Notes: generated by a model from the letters alone, not told the origin. A DNA stretch of 39,779 nucleotides from Pseudomonas californiensis (GCF_021147775.1 NZ_JAGTPK010000041.1:1-39779), one strand, 5' to 3'. Counted from the first letter of the stretch, positions 30,478 through 39,386 are shown. Made by a program: numbers and translations.

Positions 30478-32163
30478 ATGAGCGAAAGCTTTGCAGAACT
30501 TTTTGAAGAAAGCCTAAAAACCCTGAACCTTCAGCCGGGCGCAATCATTACCGGTATCGTTGTCGACATCGACGGCGATTGGGTAACTGTACACGCTGGC
30601 CTGAAGTCCGAGGGCGTCATCCCGCTCGAGCAGTTCTACAACGACGCTGGCGAGCTGACCATCAAGGTCGGTGACGAAGTGCACGTTGCGCTGGACGCGG
30701 TCGAAGACGGCTTTGGCGAAACCAAGCTGTCCCGCGAAAAAGCCAAGCGCGCTGAGTGCTGGATTGTTCTGGAAGCAGCTTTCGCAGCTGAAGAAGTGGT
30801 CAAGGGCGTTATCAACGGTAAGGTTAAAGGCGGCTTCACTGTCGACGTTAACGGCATCCGTGCGTTCCTGCCTGGTTCTTTGGTTGACGTTCGCCCTGTG
30901 CGCGACACGACTCACCTGGAAGGCAAAGAGCTCGAGTTCAAGGTCATCAAGCTGGACCAGAAGCGCAACAACGTTGTCGTTTCCCGTCGCAGTGTCCTGG
31001 AAGCCGAGAACAGTGCCGAGCGCGAAGCTCTGCTCGAGTCCCTGCAGGAAGGCCAACAAGTCAAAGGTATCGTCAAGAACCTCACCGATTACGGCGCATT
31101 CGTCGATCTGGGTGGCGTCGATGGCCTGCTGCACATCACCGACATGGCCTGGAAGCGTATCAAGCATCCATCGGAAATCGTCAATGTTGGCGATGAGATC
31201 GATGTGAAGGTTCTGAAGTACGATCGCGAGCGCAATCGTGTTTCCCTGGGTCTGAAGCAACTGGGCGAAGACCCATGGGTTGCTATCAAGGCTCGCTACC
31301 CGGAAAGCACTCGTGTGACTGCCCGTGTAACCAACCTGACCGACTACGGCTGCTTCGCAGAGCTGGAAGAAGGCGTAGAAGGCCTGGTACACGTTTCCGA
31401 AATGGACTGGACCAACAAGAACATCCACCCGTCGAAAGTCGTTCAGGTTGGCGACGAAGTGGAAGTCATGGTTCTGGACATCGACGAAGAGCGTCGTCGT
31501 ATCTCCCTCGGCATCAAACAGTGCAAATCGAACCCGTGGGAAGATTTCTCTGGCCAGTTCAACAAGGGCGACAAGATCTCCGGCACCATCAAGTCGATCA
31601 CCGATTTCGGTATCTTCATTGGTCTGGACGGCGGCATCGACGGCCTGGTTCACCTGTCCGACATCTCCTGGAACGAAGTGGGCGAAGAAGCCGTACGTCG
31701 TTTCAAGAAGGGCGACGAGCTCGACACCGTGATCCTGTCTGTTGATCCAGAGCGTGAGCGTATCTCGCTGGGTATCAAGCAGCTGGAAAGCGATCCGTTC
31801 TCCGAGTACGTAACTGTCAATGACAAAGGCGCTATCGTTCGCGGTATCGTTAAAGAAGTTGACGCCAAAGGCGCCATCATCACTTTGGCCGATGACATCG
31901 AAGCGACCCTCAAAGCCTCCGAAATCAGCCGTGACCGTGTAGAAGATGCACGTAACGTTCTGAAAGAAGGCGAAGAGATCGAAGCCAAGATCATCAGCGT
32001 TGATCGCAAGAGCCGCGTAATCAGCTTGTCCATCAAGTCGAAAGACGTTGAAGACGAGAAAGAAGCGATCCAGAGCCTGCGTAGCAAGCCTGAAGTCGCT
32101 GAAAGCACTGGTCCAACCACTATTGGTGACCTGTTGCGCGCGCAAATGGAAAAACAGAACTAA
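30478..32163 (+). CDS. rpsA: 30S ribosomal protein S1
   Basis: 561 residues with six S1 (OB-fold) RNA-binding repeats at roughly 21-87, 105-171, 192-260, 277-347, 364-434 and 451-520. The repeats are recognisable from recurring ITDYGAF/LTDYGCF/ITDFGIF, GLVHVSEM or GLVHLSDI, and RISLGIKQ motifs. The first two repeats are the more divergent ribosome-binding ones, as expected. S1 carries mRNA to the 30S subunit and is essential for leaders without strong Shine-Dalgarno sequences. It is in the aromatic/cmk supra-operon but followed by a strong terminator, so ihfB probably has its own promoter. The acidic, highly biased codon use fits a highly expressed gene. Confidence 0.98.
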   Translation: MSESFAELFEESLKTLNLQPGAIITGIVVDIDGDWVTVHAGLKSEGVIPLEQFYNDAGELTIKVGDEVHVALDAVEDGFGETKLSREKAKRAECWIVLEAAFAAEEVVKGVINGKVKGGFTVDVNGIRAFLPGSLVDVRPVRDTTHLEGKELEFKVIKLDQKRNNVVVSRRSVLEAENSAEREALLESLQEGQQVKGIVKNLTDYGAFVDLGGVDGLLHITDMAWKRIKHPSEIVNVGDEIDVKVLKYDRERNRVSLGLKQLGEDPWVAIKARYPESTRVTARVTNLTDYGCFAELEEGVEGLVHVSEMDWTNKNIHPSKVVQVGDEVEVMVLDIDEERRRISLGIKQCKSNPWEDFSGQFNKGDKISGTIKSITDFGIFIGLDGGIDGLVHLSDISWNEVGEEAVRRFKKGDELDTVILSVDPERERISLGIKQLESDPFSEYVTVNDKGAIVRGIVKEVDAKGAIITLADDIEATLKASEISRDRVEDARNVLKEGEEIEAKIISVDRKSRVISLSIKSKDVEDEKEAIQSLRSKPEVAESTGPTTIGDLLRAQMEKQN

Positions 32164-32176
32164 GTTCTGCTTGACC

Positions 32177-32206
32177 AAAAAAAGGGCGACTTCGGTCGCC
32201 CTTTTT
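32177..32206 (+). terminator. Strong intrinsic terminator after rpsA
   Basis: AAAGGGCGAC (32181-32190), loop TTCG, GTCGCCCTTT (32195-32204), followed by further T. The stem is ten perfect pairs capped by a stable UUCG tetraloop, 17 bases after the rpsA stop. The A run before it makes it partly bidirectional. Confidence 0.9.
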
Positions 32207-32376
32207 CATGCCTGTAATTCAAGCCTCTACGGCATTTTTCGCTGGGCCTCTGTCACCCACCTTTGCAGGCAGAAAACCTCCCCAGCGACCCTCCAGGCCA
32301 CGTCGTTGCTGCCTTCCCATCGTCGATTGAAATAGCCTTCAGGTGCGTCATGCACTTGTCATGTCTTCATGCGTAG

Positions 32377-32406
32377 TTGACAACGCTTCACATAAGTCAA
32401 TACATG
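32377..32406 (+). promoter_or_regulatory. Candidate ihfB promoter
   Basis: A perfect -35 TTGACA (32377-32382) is followed after 18 bases by a loose TACATG (32401-32406). A second possible -10, TGCTAAAA, lies at 32433-32440. Either would give a leader ending at ihfB (32482). This fits the need for a separate promoter after the rpsA terminator. Confidence 0.4.
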
Positions 32407-32481
32407 GGCTGTTCAAAACCATCCGGTCATGCTAAAACCTTCGGAGCGCTGACCTAGCTGCTTGAAAAAGAAGAGAAAAAT

Positions 32482-32778
32482 ATGACGAAGTCGGAGTTGA
32501 TCGAACGAATTGTCACCCATCAAGGGCTGCTCTCATCCAAGGATGTGGAGTTGGCCATCAAGACCATGCTTGAACAAATGTCCCAGTGTCTGGCGACGGG
32601 TGACCGTATCGAGATTCGGGGTTTCGGTAGCTTTTCCTTGCATTACCGTGCGCCGCGTGTAGGACGCAATCCTAAAACCGGTCAGTCTGTCAGCCTCGAC
32701 GGCAAGTTCGTTCCCCATTTCAAGCCAGGCAAGGAACTGCGGGATCGGGTCAACGAAGACGAAGAAGAGGGCTTCTGA
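32482..32778 (+). CDS. ihfB: Integration host factor subunit beta
   Basis: 98 residues, a HU/IHF-family DNA-bending protein that pairs with IHF-alpha. The N-terminal dimerisation helices (MTKSELIERIVTHQGLLSSKDVELAIKTMLEQM) are followed by the IEIRGFGSFSLHYRAPRVGRNPKTGQSV arm, whose proline tip intercalates into DNA, and by HFKPGKELRDRVN. The acidic tail (EDEEEGF) is normal for Pseudomonas. It lies 318 bases after rpsA and 24 bases before the LapA-domain gene. In P. aeruginosa ihfB (himD) marks the left edge of the O-antigen locus, and the same holds here. Confidence 0.97.
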   Translation: MTKSELIERIVTHQGLLSSKDVELAIKTMLEQMSQCLATGDRIEIRGFGSFSLHYRAPRVGRNPKTGQSVSLDGKFVPHFKPGKELRDRVNEDEEEGF

Positions 32779-32802
32779 AGCCGTCAAACCAAGGATTATC
32801 CG

Positions 32803-33054
32803 ATGCGCATATTCAAACGAATCATTCTGATCGCCGTTGTGCTTCTCGTCCTGTTGGCGACCACTGTATTTGTGCTCGAAAATCAGCAGCTCGTCACACT
32901 GATCATGTTCGGCTGGTCAGCGCCGCCGCTCCCATTTGCGGTTCCAGTCGTAATCGCGTTTTTGTTGGGCATGTTGATCGGTCCAGTTCTCGCGTGGATC
33001 GCCAGTCTGCGCAAAGCGGCTGCGGTTCGTACCCGCACTGTTCGTGCTAAGTAG
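32803..33054 (+). CDS. LapA-domain (DUF1049) inner membrane protein
   Basis: 83 residues with two membrane helices: about 5-25 (RIILIAVVLLVLLATTVFVL) and 45-68 (FAVPVVIAFLLGMLIGPVLAWIA). Between them is the conserved short loop ENQQLVTLIMFGW, typical of the lipopolysaccharide assembly protein A family. A basic tail (RKAAAVRTRTVRAK) lies in the cytoplasm. In E. coli the LapA-LapB pair controls LpxC turnover and thereby lipid A synthesis; the partner LapB is not seen here, although ihfB-lapA adjacency is common in gammaproteobacteria. It starts 24 bases after ihfB and is probably in the same transcript. This is unrelated to the LapA adhesin. Confidence 0.85.
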   Translation: MRIFKRIILIAVVLLVLLATTVFVLENQQLVTLIMFGWSAPPLPFAVPVVIAFLLGMLIGPVLAWIASLRKAAAVRTRTVRAK

Positions 33055-33458
33055 GCTCGGTGTCGCCGGATGATTATCTGGCGAACTGAATCCGTACCTG
33101 TGAACTCTTCGACGGACATCTACTTTATTCTAAACCTGTCAGCGTCTTCTTCATGACCTTGGATAGTGTTTTGTTTTCGAAAGTAAGCCTTATATTTCTG
33201 TAAGATTAATCCTCTGGCGATTAGCGATTGTTCTATATCTAATGTAGGAAAGTTTTTAGTCGCTACTGAAAGTGCCCGTTTCAGGGCGGTCCAGCGTTTA
33301 GCGCTTTGCAGTCCGCGTGGTTCTTATTGCCTTTGGCTTGCTGGTGTCAAGTCTTGTATGTAAAGTCGCCGAGTGCAGAATACATCGCCTGTTTTTTCAA
33401 GTGTGCTGGCTGTTTCCAGGCCCCGCTTGACTGTCGATTATTTGCATAAGGTCACCTC
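33055..33458 (+). promoter_or_regulatory. AT-rich leader upstream of the O-antigen region
   Basis: 404 bases without a gene and richer in A/T than the surroundings. A hairpin (TCGCCGGAT 33063-33071 with ATCTGGCGA 33076-33084, one G-U pair) follows the LapA-domain gene. A cluster of small stems lies at 33266-33305: CTGAAA/TTTCAG, the mutually exclusive GCCC/GGGC, and AGCG/CGCT. A candidate promoter is TTGTAT (33354-33359), 17 bases, AGAATA (33377-33382). No fragment of wzz or another gene is recognisable. Confidence 0.4.
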
Positions 33459-34892
33459 ATGTCGTACCCCCAGGTTATACATCACGGCGCGGTCAGTACC
33501 GTGACAGGTTCCTGCCACCAGATGAGCATGGACGCTGAAAACAGCCTGCTGATTGATTGTGGATCCGTGCAGCACGCCAACAAAAGCGCGACAGCCGAAG
33601 CCTTCAGCTTTTCCCCAGCGGCAATCAAAGCTCTGCTGGTGACTCATGTGCATCACGATCATGTAGGCCGTATCCCGGAGTTGTTGGCGGCGGGTTATAA
33701 AGGCCCCATTATCTGTAGCGAACCAAGCGCGCACTTGCTGCCACTGGTCATGGAGGATCAGTTGAAGCTTGAGTATGGTCACGATGTCGCTCAGGCAGAC
33801 CGCATTCTCGAGACAATCAATAAACGCACCATTGCCGTCCCGTTCGACCACTGGTTTACCCTGGTTGACAGCGAATTGCTGGTCTGCAGGATTCGTCTGC
33901 AACGGGCCGGTCATATTCTTGGCTCGGCGTATGTCGAATGTGATCTGGAATATCCGATGGAGCATCGTTCGGAGCGTGTCGTTTTTTCGGGTGATCTGGG
34001 TTCAACCCATACCCCGTTGTTACCTGCGCCCAAGTCGCCCGAGCGTGCTGATATTCTGATTCTCGAAAGCACCTACGGTGACCGCGTACATGCAGATCGA
34101 GCAGCTCGACAGGCACGCCTGGAACAGATCATTGATCAGGCGCTGGAGGATAACGGCACTGTTCTGATTCCCGCGTTCAGTATCGGGCGCACTCAGGAAC
34201 TGCTGTATGAGCTGGAAGATATTCTGCGTAGCAAGGCGTTGGTGTGTGAGCGATCAGCAGGCGCTGGCAGTGCAGATGGTGCTGTGCTGGACTGGCCTCA
34301 GTTACCGATCATCCTGGATTCACCATTGGCCAGCCGATTCACAAAGGTTTACCAGTCGTTTTCCGACTACTGGGATGAGCCTGCCAGAGCGCGACTTGAT
34401 CAGGGCCGAGCCCCGCTGGAATTTGCCCAACTGATTACCATCGATAGCCATGCTCAGCATCTACAGGCAGTCAATTATCTCGCCAGTACTGCACGGCCTG
34501 CGATTGTTATTGCCGGTAACGGTATGTGTGCAGGGGGAAGGATCGTCAATTATCTCAAGGCCATGCTGGGTGATGCCCGGCACAACGTCATATTTGTCGG
34601 TTATCAGGCCAAGGGCACACCAGGCGCCGCCATTCAGGCGCATGGTCCCAAAGGGGGATACGTCGAACTGGACCGCGAAAGGTTCAGTATTCAGGCGGGC
34701 GTTTCCACCGTAAGTGGTTATTCGGCGCATGCGGATCAGCCTGGGCTCGTCGAGTTCGTGACGGGTATGGATCAGTGGCCCGCGCAGATTCGTCTGGTCC
34801 ATGGTGAAGTGTCAGCAAAGAAGGCGTTGAGGAATGTGCTGCTGCGCAAGTATGCACTTGAACAGCGTAGTGTCGACGTGATGATCCCTTGA
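33459..34892 (+). CDS. Beta-CASP metallo-beta-lactamase-fold RNase-like hydrolase
   Basis: 477 residues. Two-metal active site: HVHHDHVGR (residues about 63-71), the His of RAGHILGSAYVE (about 151) and the Asp of SGDLG. Beta-CASP motifs follow: LESTYGDR, PAFSIGRTQELLYEL, a late His in GYSAHADQ, and VHGE. This is the architecture of CPSF73/RNase J-like nucleases and suggests an RNA-processing exo- or endonuclease; related bacterial proteins have not been well characterised. It begins MSYPQVIHHGAVSTVTGSCHQM, with AAGGT ahead. It sits between ihfB-lapA and the O-antigen module, where P. aeruginosa has wzz and wbp genes, so it may be an inserted cargo gene. I see no link to sugar chemistry. Confidence 0.85.
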   Translation: MSYPQVIHHGAVSTVTGSCHQMSMDAENSLLIDCGSVQHANKSATAEAFSFSPAAIKALLVTHVHHDHVGRIPELLAAGYKGPIICSEPSAHLLPLVMEDQLKLEYGHDVAQADRILETINKRTIAVPFDHWFTLVDSELLVCRIRLQRAGHILGSAYVECDLEYPMEHRSERVVFSGDLGSTHTPLLPAPKSPERADILILESTYGDRVHADRAARQARLEQIIDQALEDNGTVLIPAFSIGRTQELLYELEDILRSKALVCERSAGAGSADGAVLDWPQLPIILDSPLASRFTKVYQSFSDYWDEPARARLDQGRAPLEFAQLITIDSHAQHLQAVNYLASTARPAIVIAGNGMCAGGRIVNYLKAMLGDARHNVIFVGYQAKGTPGAAIQAHGPKGGYVELDRERFSIQAGVSTVSGYSAHADQPGLVEFVTGMDQWPAQIRLVHGEVSAKKALRNVLLRKYALEQRSVDVMIP

Positions 34893-35088
34893 TTCACTAG
34901 TGTGGCGTTTTAGAACGCGGGCGGCTGATATTGTTATGGTGGTGCGCCATGGGGTGTAAGAATTTTCCTCAGGTCCTGTGTTATTACTTCTAAGTGGTTG
35001 TGAGAGTAATCGCGGTAACGCACTTTTACTCAGGTTAAAGTCGTGACTGATCCATATTGAAAGGGAGTGACTGAATAATACCGGTTGC

Positions 35089-35094
35089 TAAAAT
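35089..35094 (+). promoter_or_regulatory. Extended -10 box before the O-antigen module
   Basis: TGCTAAAAT gives an extended -10 (hexamer TAAAAT), 44 bases before the reductase gene, in the 246-base gap after the beta-CASP gene. The -35 position holds only AGTGAC. It would drive the three-gene module. Confidence 0.35.
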
Positions 35095-35138
35095 GCTTCG
35101 TGTCAGTAATATTCCCACGCTTTTGAAAGGGCGTTCAT

Positions 35139-36116
35139 ATGGGCGACAAGATTGCATTGGTTGCGATAACCGGCGCCACAGGCTTTGTGGGCAGTGCTCT
35201 CGTTCGCCATCTTATCGACAGGACAGCGATGGACGTACGTGTCGCGGTTCGCACTCCGTACTCGTCGTCCCATGAGCGAGTCGAAGTGGTAAACGGCGCA
35301 TCGCTTGCGCCTGACCATCGGTGGAGCTCGTTTGTAGAGGGTGTGGATGTACTGATCCATTGCGCAGCGCGGGTTCATGTGCTGAATGACTCGGTGACCA
35401 GACCCGAAATCGAATACTTTCGTACAAACGTCGCTGCGACACTGAACCTGGCAGAGCAGGCTGCTGCGGCCGGTGTCAAACGCTTCATTTTCATGAGTTC
35501 GATCAAGGTCAACGGAGAATCCACACCCCTGGGCAAGCCTTTCAAGGCGGACGATGAGTGCGATCCGGTTGATCCTTACGGCGCTTCCAAACACAAGGCG
35601 GAGCAGGGTCTGCGGGAGTTGGGCGCACGCACCGGTATGGAGGTTGTGATCATCCGGCCTGTTCTGGTTTACGGGCCCGGCGTGAAAGCCAACTTTCTGA
35701 ACATGATGCGCTGGCTCGACAAGGGGCTGCCATTACCGCTGGGTGCCGTTGCTAATCGCCGCAGCCTGGTAGCTCTCGGTAACCTGATAGATCTTGTGAC
35801 CTGCTGCATCAGGCATCCTGCAGCCTGCGGACAGACATTTCTGGTCAGCGACGGACATGATCTTTCCACTACTCAATTGTTGAAAGAAATCAGTACGGCG
35901 CTGGGCAGGCCTGCCCGCTTGTTGCCGGTACCTGCATGGCTCCTGCGTAAAGTGGCCACCGTAATTGGCAAAAAAGACTTTTCCGAACGTCTTTGTGGGT
36001 CGTTGCAGGTCGATATCACCAAAACCTGTACGATGCTTGACTGGGTTCCGCCTGTCAGGCTTGAGGATGCAATGAAGGAAACCGCTCGATACTATCTGGA
36101 ACATGCGCATGCTTGA
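35139..36116 (+). CDS. Nucleotide-sugar 4-reductase/epimerase, WbpV/WreQ-like
   Basis: 325-residue extended SDR. NAD(P) motif ITGATGFVGSALVRHL (residues 9-24), VLIHCAARVHV, catalytic SSIKVNGE and the Y-G-A-S-K motif near residue 147. The substrate-binding half contains RPVLVYGPGVKANFLNMMRW. It lies directly upstream of a WbpL-type transferase and WbpM, as wbpV does in P. aeruginosa serotype O6, so I infer reduction of UDP-4-keto-6-deoxy-GlcNAc (the WbpM product) to UDP-QuiNAc. A 4-epimerase role is the alternative and cannot be excluded. ATG 35139 follows AAGG at eight bases. It overlaps the next gene by 14 bases. Confidence 0.75.
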   Translation: MGDKIALVAITGATGFVGSALVRHLIDRTAMDVRVAVRTPYSSSHERVEVVNGASLAPDHRWSSFVEGVDVLIHCAARVHVLNDSVTRPEIEYFRTNVAATLNLAEQAAAAGVKRFIFMSSIKVNGESTPLGKPFKADDECDPVDPYGASKHKAEQGLRELGARTGMEVVIIRPVLVYGPGVKANFLNMMRWLDKGLPLPLGAVANRRSLVALGNLIDLVTCCIRHPAACGQTFLVSDGHDLSTTQLLKEISTALGRPARLLPVPAWLLRKVATVIGKKDFSERLCGSLQVDITKTCTMLDWVPPVRLEDAMKETARYYLEHAHA

Positions 36117-37125
36117 GTGGCTGTCGGTCATCACTGTCGCGTTTCTTTCATTGGCATTGACGGCATCGATCCGTCGGTACGCTTTGTCCAGAAGCCTTAT
36201 GGACATACCCAATGCGCGAAGCTCGCACACTGTGCCGACCCCGCGCGGTGGGGGCGTCTCCATTGTCGTGGCGTTCTTGCTCGCAACAGTGGCATTGGCG
36301 CTGGCAGGGCTGATTCCGTCATCGGTCGCGATTGCGCTCTCGGGTGCAGGAGCGCTGGTCGCTGTGCTGGGTTTTATGGACGATCATGGCCACATTGCAG
36401 CCCGCTGGCGATTGCTTGGGCATTTCGCGGCAGCTGTCTGGGCGCTGATCTGGCTGGACGGTCTGGCGCCTGTCCGTTTCATCGGAATGACTGTTCACCC
36501 CGGTATGGTCGTTCAGATACTGGCAGCGTTCTATCTCGTGTGGATGCTTAATCTCTATAATTTCATGGACGGCATAGATGGTATTGCAAGCGTTGAGGCC
36601 GTAACGGTCTGTGGCGGTATCAGCCTCATCTATGTGCTGAGTGGTTCAAGCGGCCTGCTCTGGGGTCCATTGTTATTGGCGGGCGCTGTCACTGGTTTTC
36701 TGTATTGGAATTTCCCTCCGGCGCGAATATTCATGGGGGACGCTGGCAGCGGTTTCCTGGGGATTGTGCTCGGAATACTTTCTGTTCAGGCGTCCTGGAC
36801 CTCACCTCAGCTATTCTGGGCATGGTTGATCTTGCTGGGTGTGTTTGTAGTAGATGCGACCGTTACGCTTTTTCACCGCTTGCTGCGCGGGGAAAAGCTC
36901 TACGAAGCTCATCGTAGCCATGCCTATCAGTTTGCGTCCCGCCGCTATGGCAAGCACCTTCCTGTGACGTTGGGCGTGGGTTTGATCAATCTGTTCTGGT
37001 TGCTTCCCATTGCCCTGTGGGTCGTGTTGAAGAATGGGGAGGGTGCGGCAGGGCTGATTATCGCCTATGTGCCCTTGGTAATTTTGGCGATCAGGTTCGG
37101 TGCTGGTAAGGCCGAGCGAAGTTAA
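36103..37125 (+). CDS. wbpL: Initiating sugar-phosphate transferase, WbpL-like
   Basis: 340-residue polytopic membrane protein of the WecA/MraY family with about ten helices. It transfers an N-acetylated sugar phosphate from UDP to undecaprenyl phosphate, the first membrane step of O-antigen assembly. Motifs are all in place: PTPRGGGVSI (first cytoplasmic loop), GFMDDHGHI (metal-binding Asp pair), NLYNFMDGIDGIA, ARIFMGDAGSGFLG and the C-terminal basic HRSHAYQFASRRYG loop. The start is ATG 36103 (or 36109), overlapping the reductase gene by 14 bases, so translation is coupled. Sugar specificity (QuiNAc or FucNAc) is inferred from neighbours. Confidence 0.85.
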   Translation: MRMLEWLSVITVAFLSLALTASIRRYALSRSLMDIPNARSSHTVPTPRGGGVSIVVAFLLATVALALAGLIPSSVAIALSGAGALVAVLGFMDDHGHIAARWRLLGHFAAAVWALIWLDGLAPVRFIGMTVHPGMVVQILAAFYLVWMLNLYNFMDGIDGIASVEAVTVCGGISLIYVLSGSSGLLWGPLLLAGAVTGFLYWNFPPARIFMGDAGSGFLGIVLGILSVQASWTSPQLFWAWLILLGVFVVDATVTLFHRLLRGEKLYEAHRSHAYQFASRRYGKHLPVTLGVGLINLFWLLPIALWVVLKNGEGAAGLIIAYVPLVILAIRFGAGKAERS

Positions 37126-37224
37126 CGAAATGAATTACAAATTGTCATATCCTCTGACACGTTGCACGGGAACCGGTTTTTCAAGGCAACTCTACAAACA
37201 AGGCAAAGGAGCACCGAAGAATTG

Positions 37225-39219
37225 ATGAGCAAGTTACGAGCTATTCTGCTGGCGTTGCCACGCCGCAAAAAGCGAATAATTCAGGTTGCTGCTGACGTTC
37301 TTCTGGTCTGGCTCGCGCTGTGGGCTTCCTTTGTTGTTCGGCTGGGCGTCGACGATCTGGTCAATCCGCTGGAAAAACACACCTGGCTGTTCATCAGTGC
37401 GCCGCTGGCTGCCATTCCTCTGTTTATACGCTTTGGCATGTACCGCGCAGTCATGCGGTACTTTGGTAACGACGCGCTCATCGCCATTATCAAGGCTGTC
37501 ACGCTGTCCTCACTAATCCTCAGCTGCATGGTTTATGTCTACAGCAACCATCAGCAACTGGTTCCCCGCTCGGTGATCTTCAACTACTGGTGGCTGAGCA
37601 TGGTCATGATCGGTGGTTTGCGCCTGGCTATGCGGCAGTATTTTTTGGGGGACTGGTTTTCAGCAGCGCAGCATGTGCCCTTTGCCAAAGGCGACAATGG
37701 CCTGCAAAAGGTTGCGATCTATGGCGCAGGTGCTGCAGGCAATCAGTTGGTCGCAGCCTTGCGAATGGGCAGGCTGATGCACCCCGTCGCATTCATCGAT
37801 GATGACGAGTCAATTTCCAATCGAGTGATTTCGGGTCTTCAGGTATACAAGCCCAAGCATATCCAGCGAATGATCGACGCCACTGGCGCCCAGGAAATTC
37901 TGCTGGCCATTCCTTCTTCATCGCGCGGACGACGTCGTGAGATCCTCGGTTTTCTGGAAGGGTTTCCCCTGCATGTGCGAAGCGTGCCGGGGTTCATGGA
38001 TCTGGCTGCCGGTCGGGTCAAAGTCGACGATTTACAGGAAGTGGATATCGCCGACCTGTTGGGTCGGGACTCCGTGCCCGCTCGGGAAAATTTGCTGGAG
38101 CACTGCATCAAGGGCCAAACCGTACTGGTGACTGGCGCTGGCGGGTCTATCGGATCCGAGCTTTGCAGACAAATCCTGTTGTTGAAACCCACCCAACTGT
38201 TGTTGCTCGACCACAGCGAATTCAACCTCTACAGCATTCTGTCAGAGCTTGAACAGCGAGCCGCACGTGAGTCGCTCAACGTCAAACTGTTGCCGATCCT
38301 GGGGTCTGTGCGCAACCATCCCAAGTTACTGACAATCATGAAAGCATGGCACGTCGACACCGTTTACCATGCTGCCGCCTACAAGCACGTCCCGATGGTT
38401 GAGCACAATATTGCAGAAGGTGTCATCAATAACGTCGTAGGAACGCTCAATACCGCTCAGGCGGCGTTACAGGCGGGCGTTTCGAACTTTGTTCTGATCT
38501 CGACCGACAAGGCGGTCCGGCCAACCAATGTCATGGGCAGCACCAAGCGTCTCGCCGAACTGATACTTCAGGCATTGAGCCGTGAGACCGCGCCCGTTAT
38601 TTTCGGCGACAAGGCGAATGTGTATCAGGTCAACAAGACTCGCTTCACCATGGTCCGCTTCGGTAATGTACTGGGCTCTTCGGGCTCGGTGATTCCGCTG
38701 TTCCACAAGCAGATCCAGTGCGGCGGGCCGCTGACGGTCACGCATCCCAAGATCACGCGTTATTTCATGACCATTCCCGAAGCGGCTCAGTTGGTGATTC
38801 AGGCCGGATCAATGGGGCACGGGGGTGATGTGTTCGTGCTGGATATGGGCGAACCGGTCAAGATCATCGAACTGGCCGAGAAGATGATTCACCTTTCAGG
38901 GCTGAGTATTCGTTCCGAGAAGAACCCTCATGGTGATATCTCGATCGAATTCACCGGTTTGCGTCCCGGTGAAAAATTGTATGAAGAGTTGTTGATTGGC
39001 GACAATGTGGTAGCCACCGAGCACCCGATGATCATGAGCGCCAATGAAGATTACTTGCCTTGGGATGTATTGAAAGGGCGGCTCACGCTATTACTGGATG
39101 CGGTAGAGCGCGATGATTACACGCATGTTCGTCAGTTGCTGCGTGAAACAGTCAACGGGTATACGCCTGAGGGTGAAATCGTTGACTGGATGTATCAGGA
39201 ACGTCGCAATGAAACATAA
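37225..39219 (+). CDS. wbpM: UDP-GlcNAc 4,6-dehydratase WbpM
   Basis: 664 residues; P. aeruginosa WbpM is about the same length. Four N-terminal membrane helices (about 20-130) precede a first nucleotide-binding fold (VAIYGAGAAGNQLVAAL). The catalytic SDR domain follows (about 290-600) with VTGAGGSIGSEL, YHAAAYKHVPMVE and ISTDKAVRPTNVMGSTKR. The usual catalytic Tyr of the YxxxK motif is replaced by Met (M-G-S-T-K), the hallmark S-M-K triad of this subfamily. It converts UDP-GlcNAc to UDP-4-keto-6-deoxy-GlcNAc. I chose ATG 37225, with AAAGGAG about 13 bases upstream; TTG 37222 and an ATG at 37162 are alternatives. It ends the O-antigen module at this locus, as in other pseudomonads. Confidence 0.95.
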   Translation: MSKLRAILLALPRRKKRIIQVAADVLLVWLALWASFVVRLGVDDLVNPLEKHTWLFISAPLAAIPLFIRFGMYRAVMRYFGNDALIAIIKAVTLSSLILSCMVYVYSNHQQLVPRSVIFNYWWLSMVMIGGLRLAMRQYFLGDWFSAAQHVPFAKGDNGLQKVAIYGAGAAGNQLVAALRMGRLMHPVAFIDDDESISNRVISGLQVYKPKHIQRMIDATGAQEILLAIPSSSRGRRREILGFLEGFPLHVRSVPGFMDLAAGRVKVDDLQEVDIADLLGRDSVPARENLLEHCIKGQTVLVTGAGGSIGSELCRQILLLKPTQLLLLDHSEFNLYSILSELEQRAARESLNVKLLPILGSVRNHPKLLTIMKAWHVDTVYHAAAYKHVPMVEHNIAEGVINNVVGTLNTAQAALQAGVSNFVLISTDKAVRPTNVMGSTKRLAELILQALSRETAPVIFGDKANVYQVNKTRFTMVRFGNVLGSSGSVIPLFHKQIQCGGPLTVTHPKITRYFMTIPEAAQLVIQAGSMGHGGDVFVLDMGEPVKIIELAEKMIHLSGLSIRSEKNPHGDISIEFTGLRPGEKLYEELLIGDNVVATEHPMIMSANEDYLPWDVLKGRLTLLLDAVERDDYTHVRQLLRETVNGYTPEGEIVDWMYQERRNET

Positions 39220-39386
39220 TGGATGACTTTGTCTCAGGTCTGTGGCATCGCAGCGGTGCAGTGAGTTGATCTGACGAGGCAGGGACATAAACAGCAACGC
39301 TTCACGGCTTTGATAGTTGCGCTCCGTAGTCTAAGTTTCAGGGGCAGCTTTGGAATGCTGCTTCACATTGTTATGGAGCGTTAAAT

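Noticed and set aside
33285..33297. An ops-like sequence (GGCGGT followed by CCAGCGT) at the entry to the O-antigen region, resembling a JUMPstart element
   Set aside because: The ops element requires GGCGGTAG and so on without interruption. Two extra bases break the match, and the rest of JUMPstart is absent. It may be chance.
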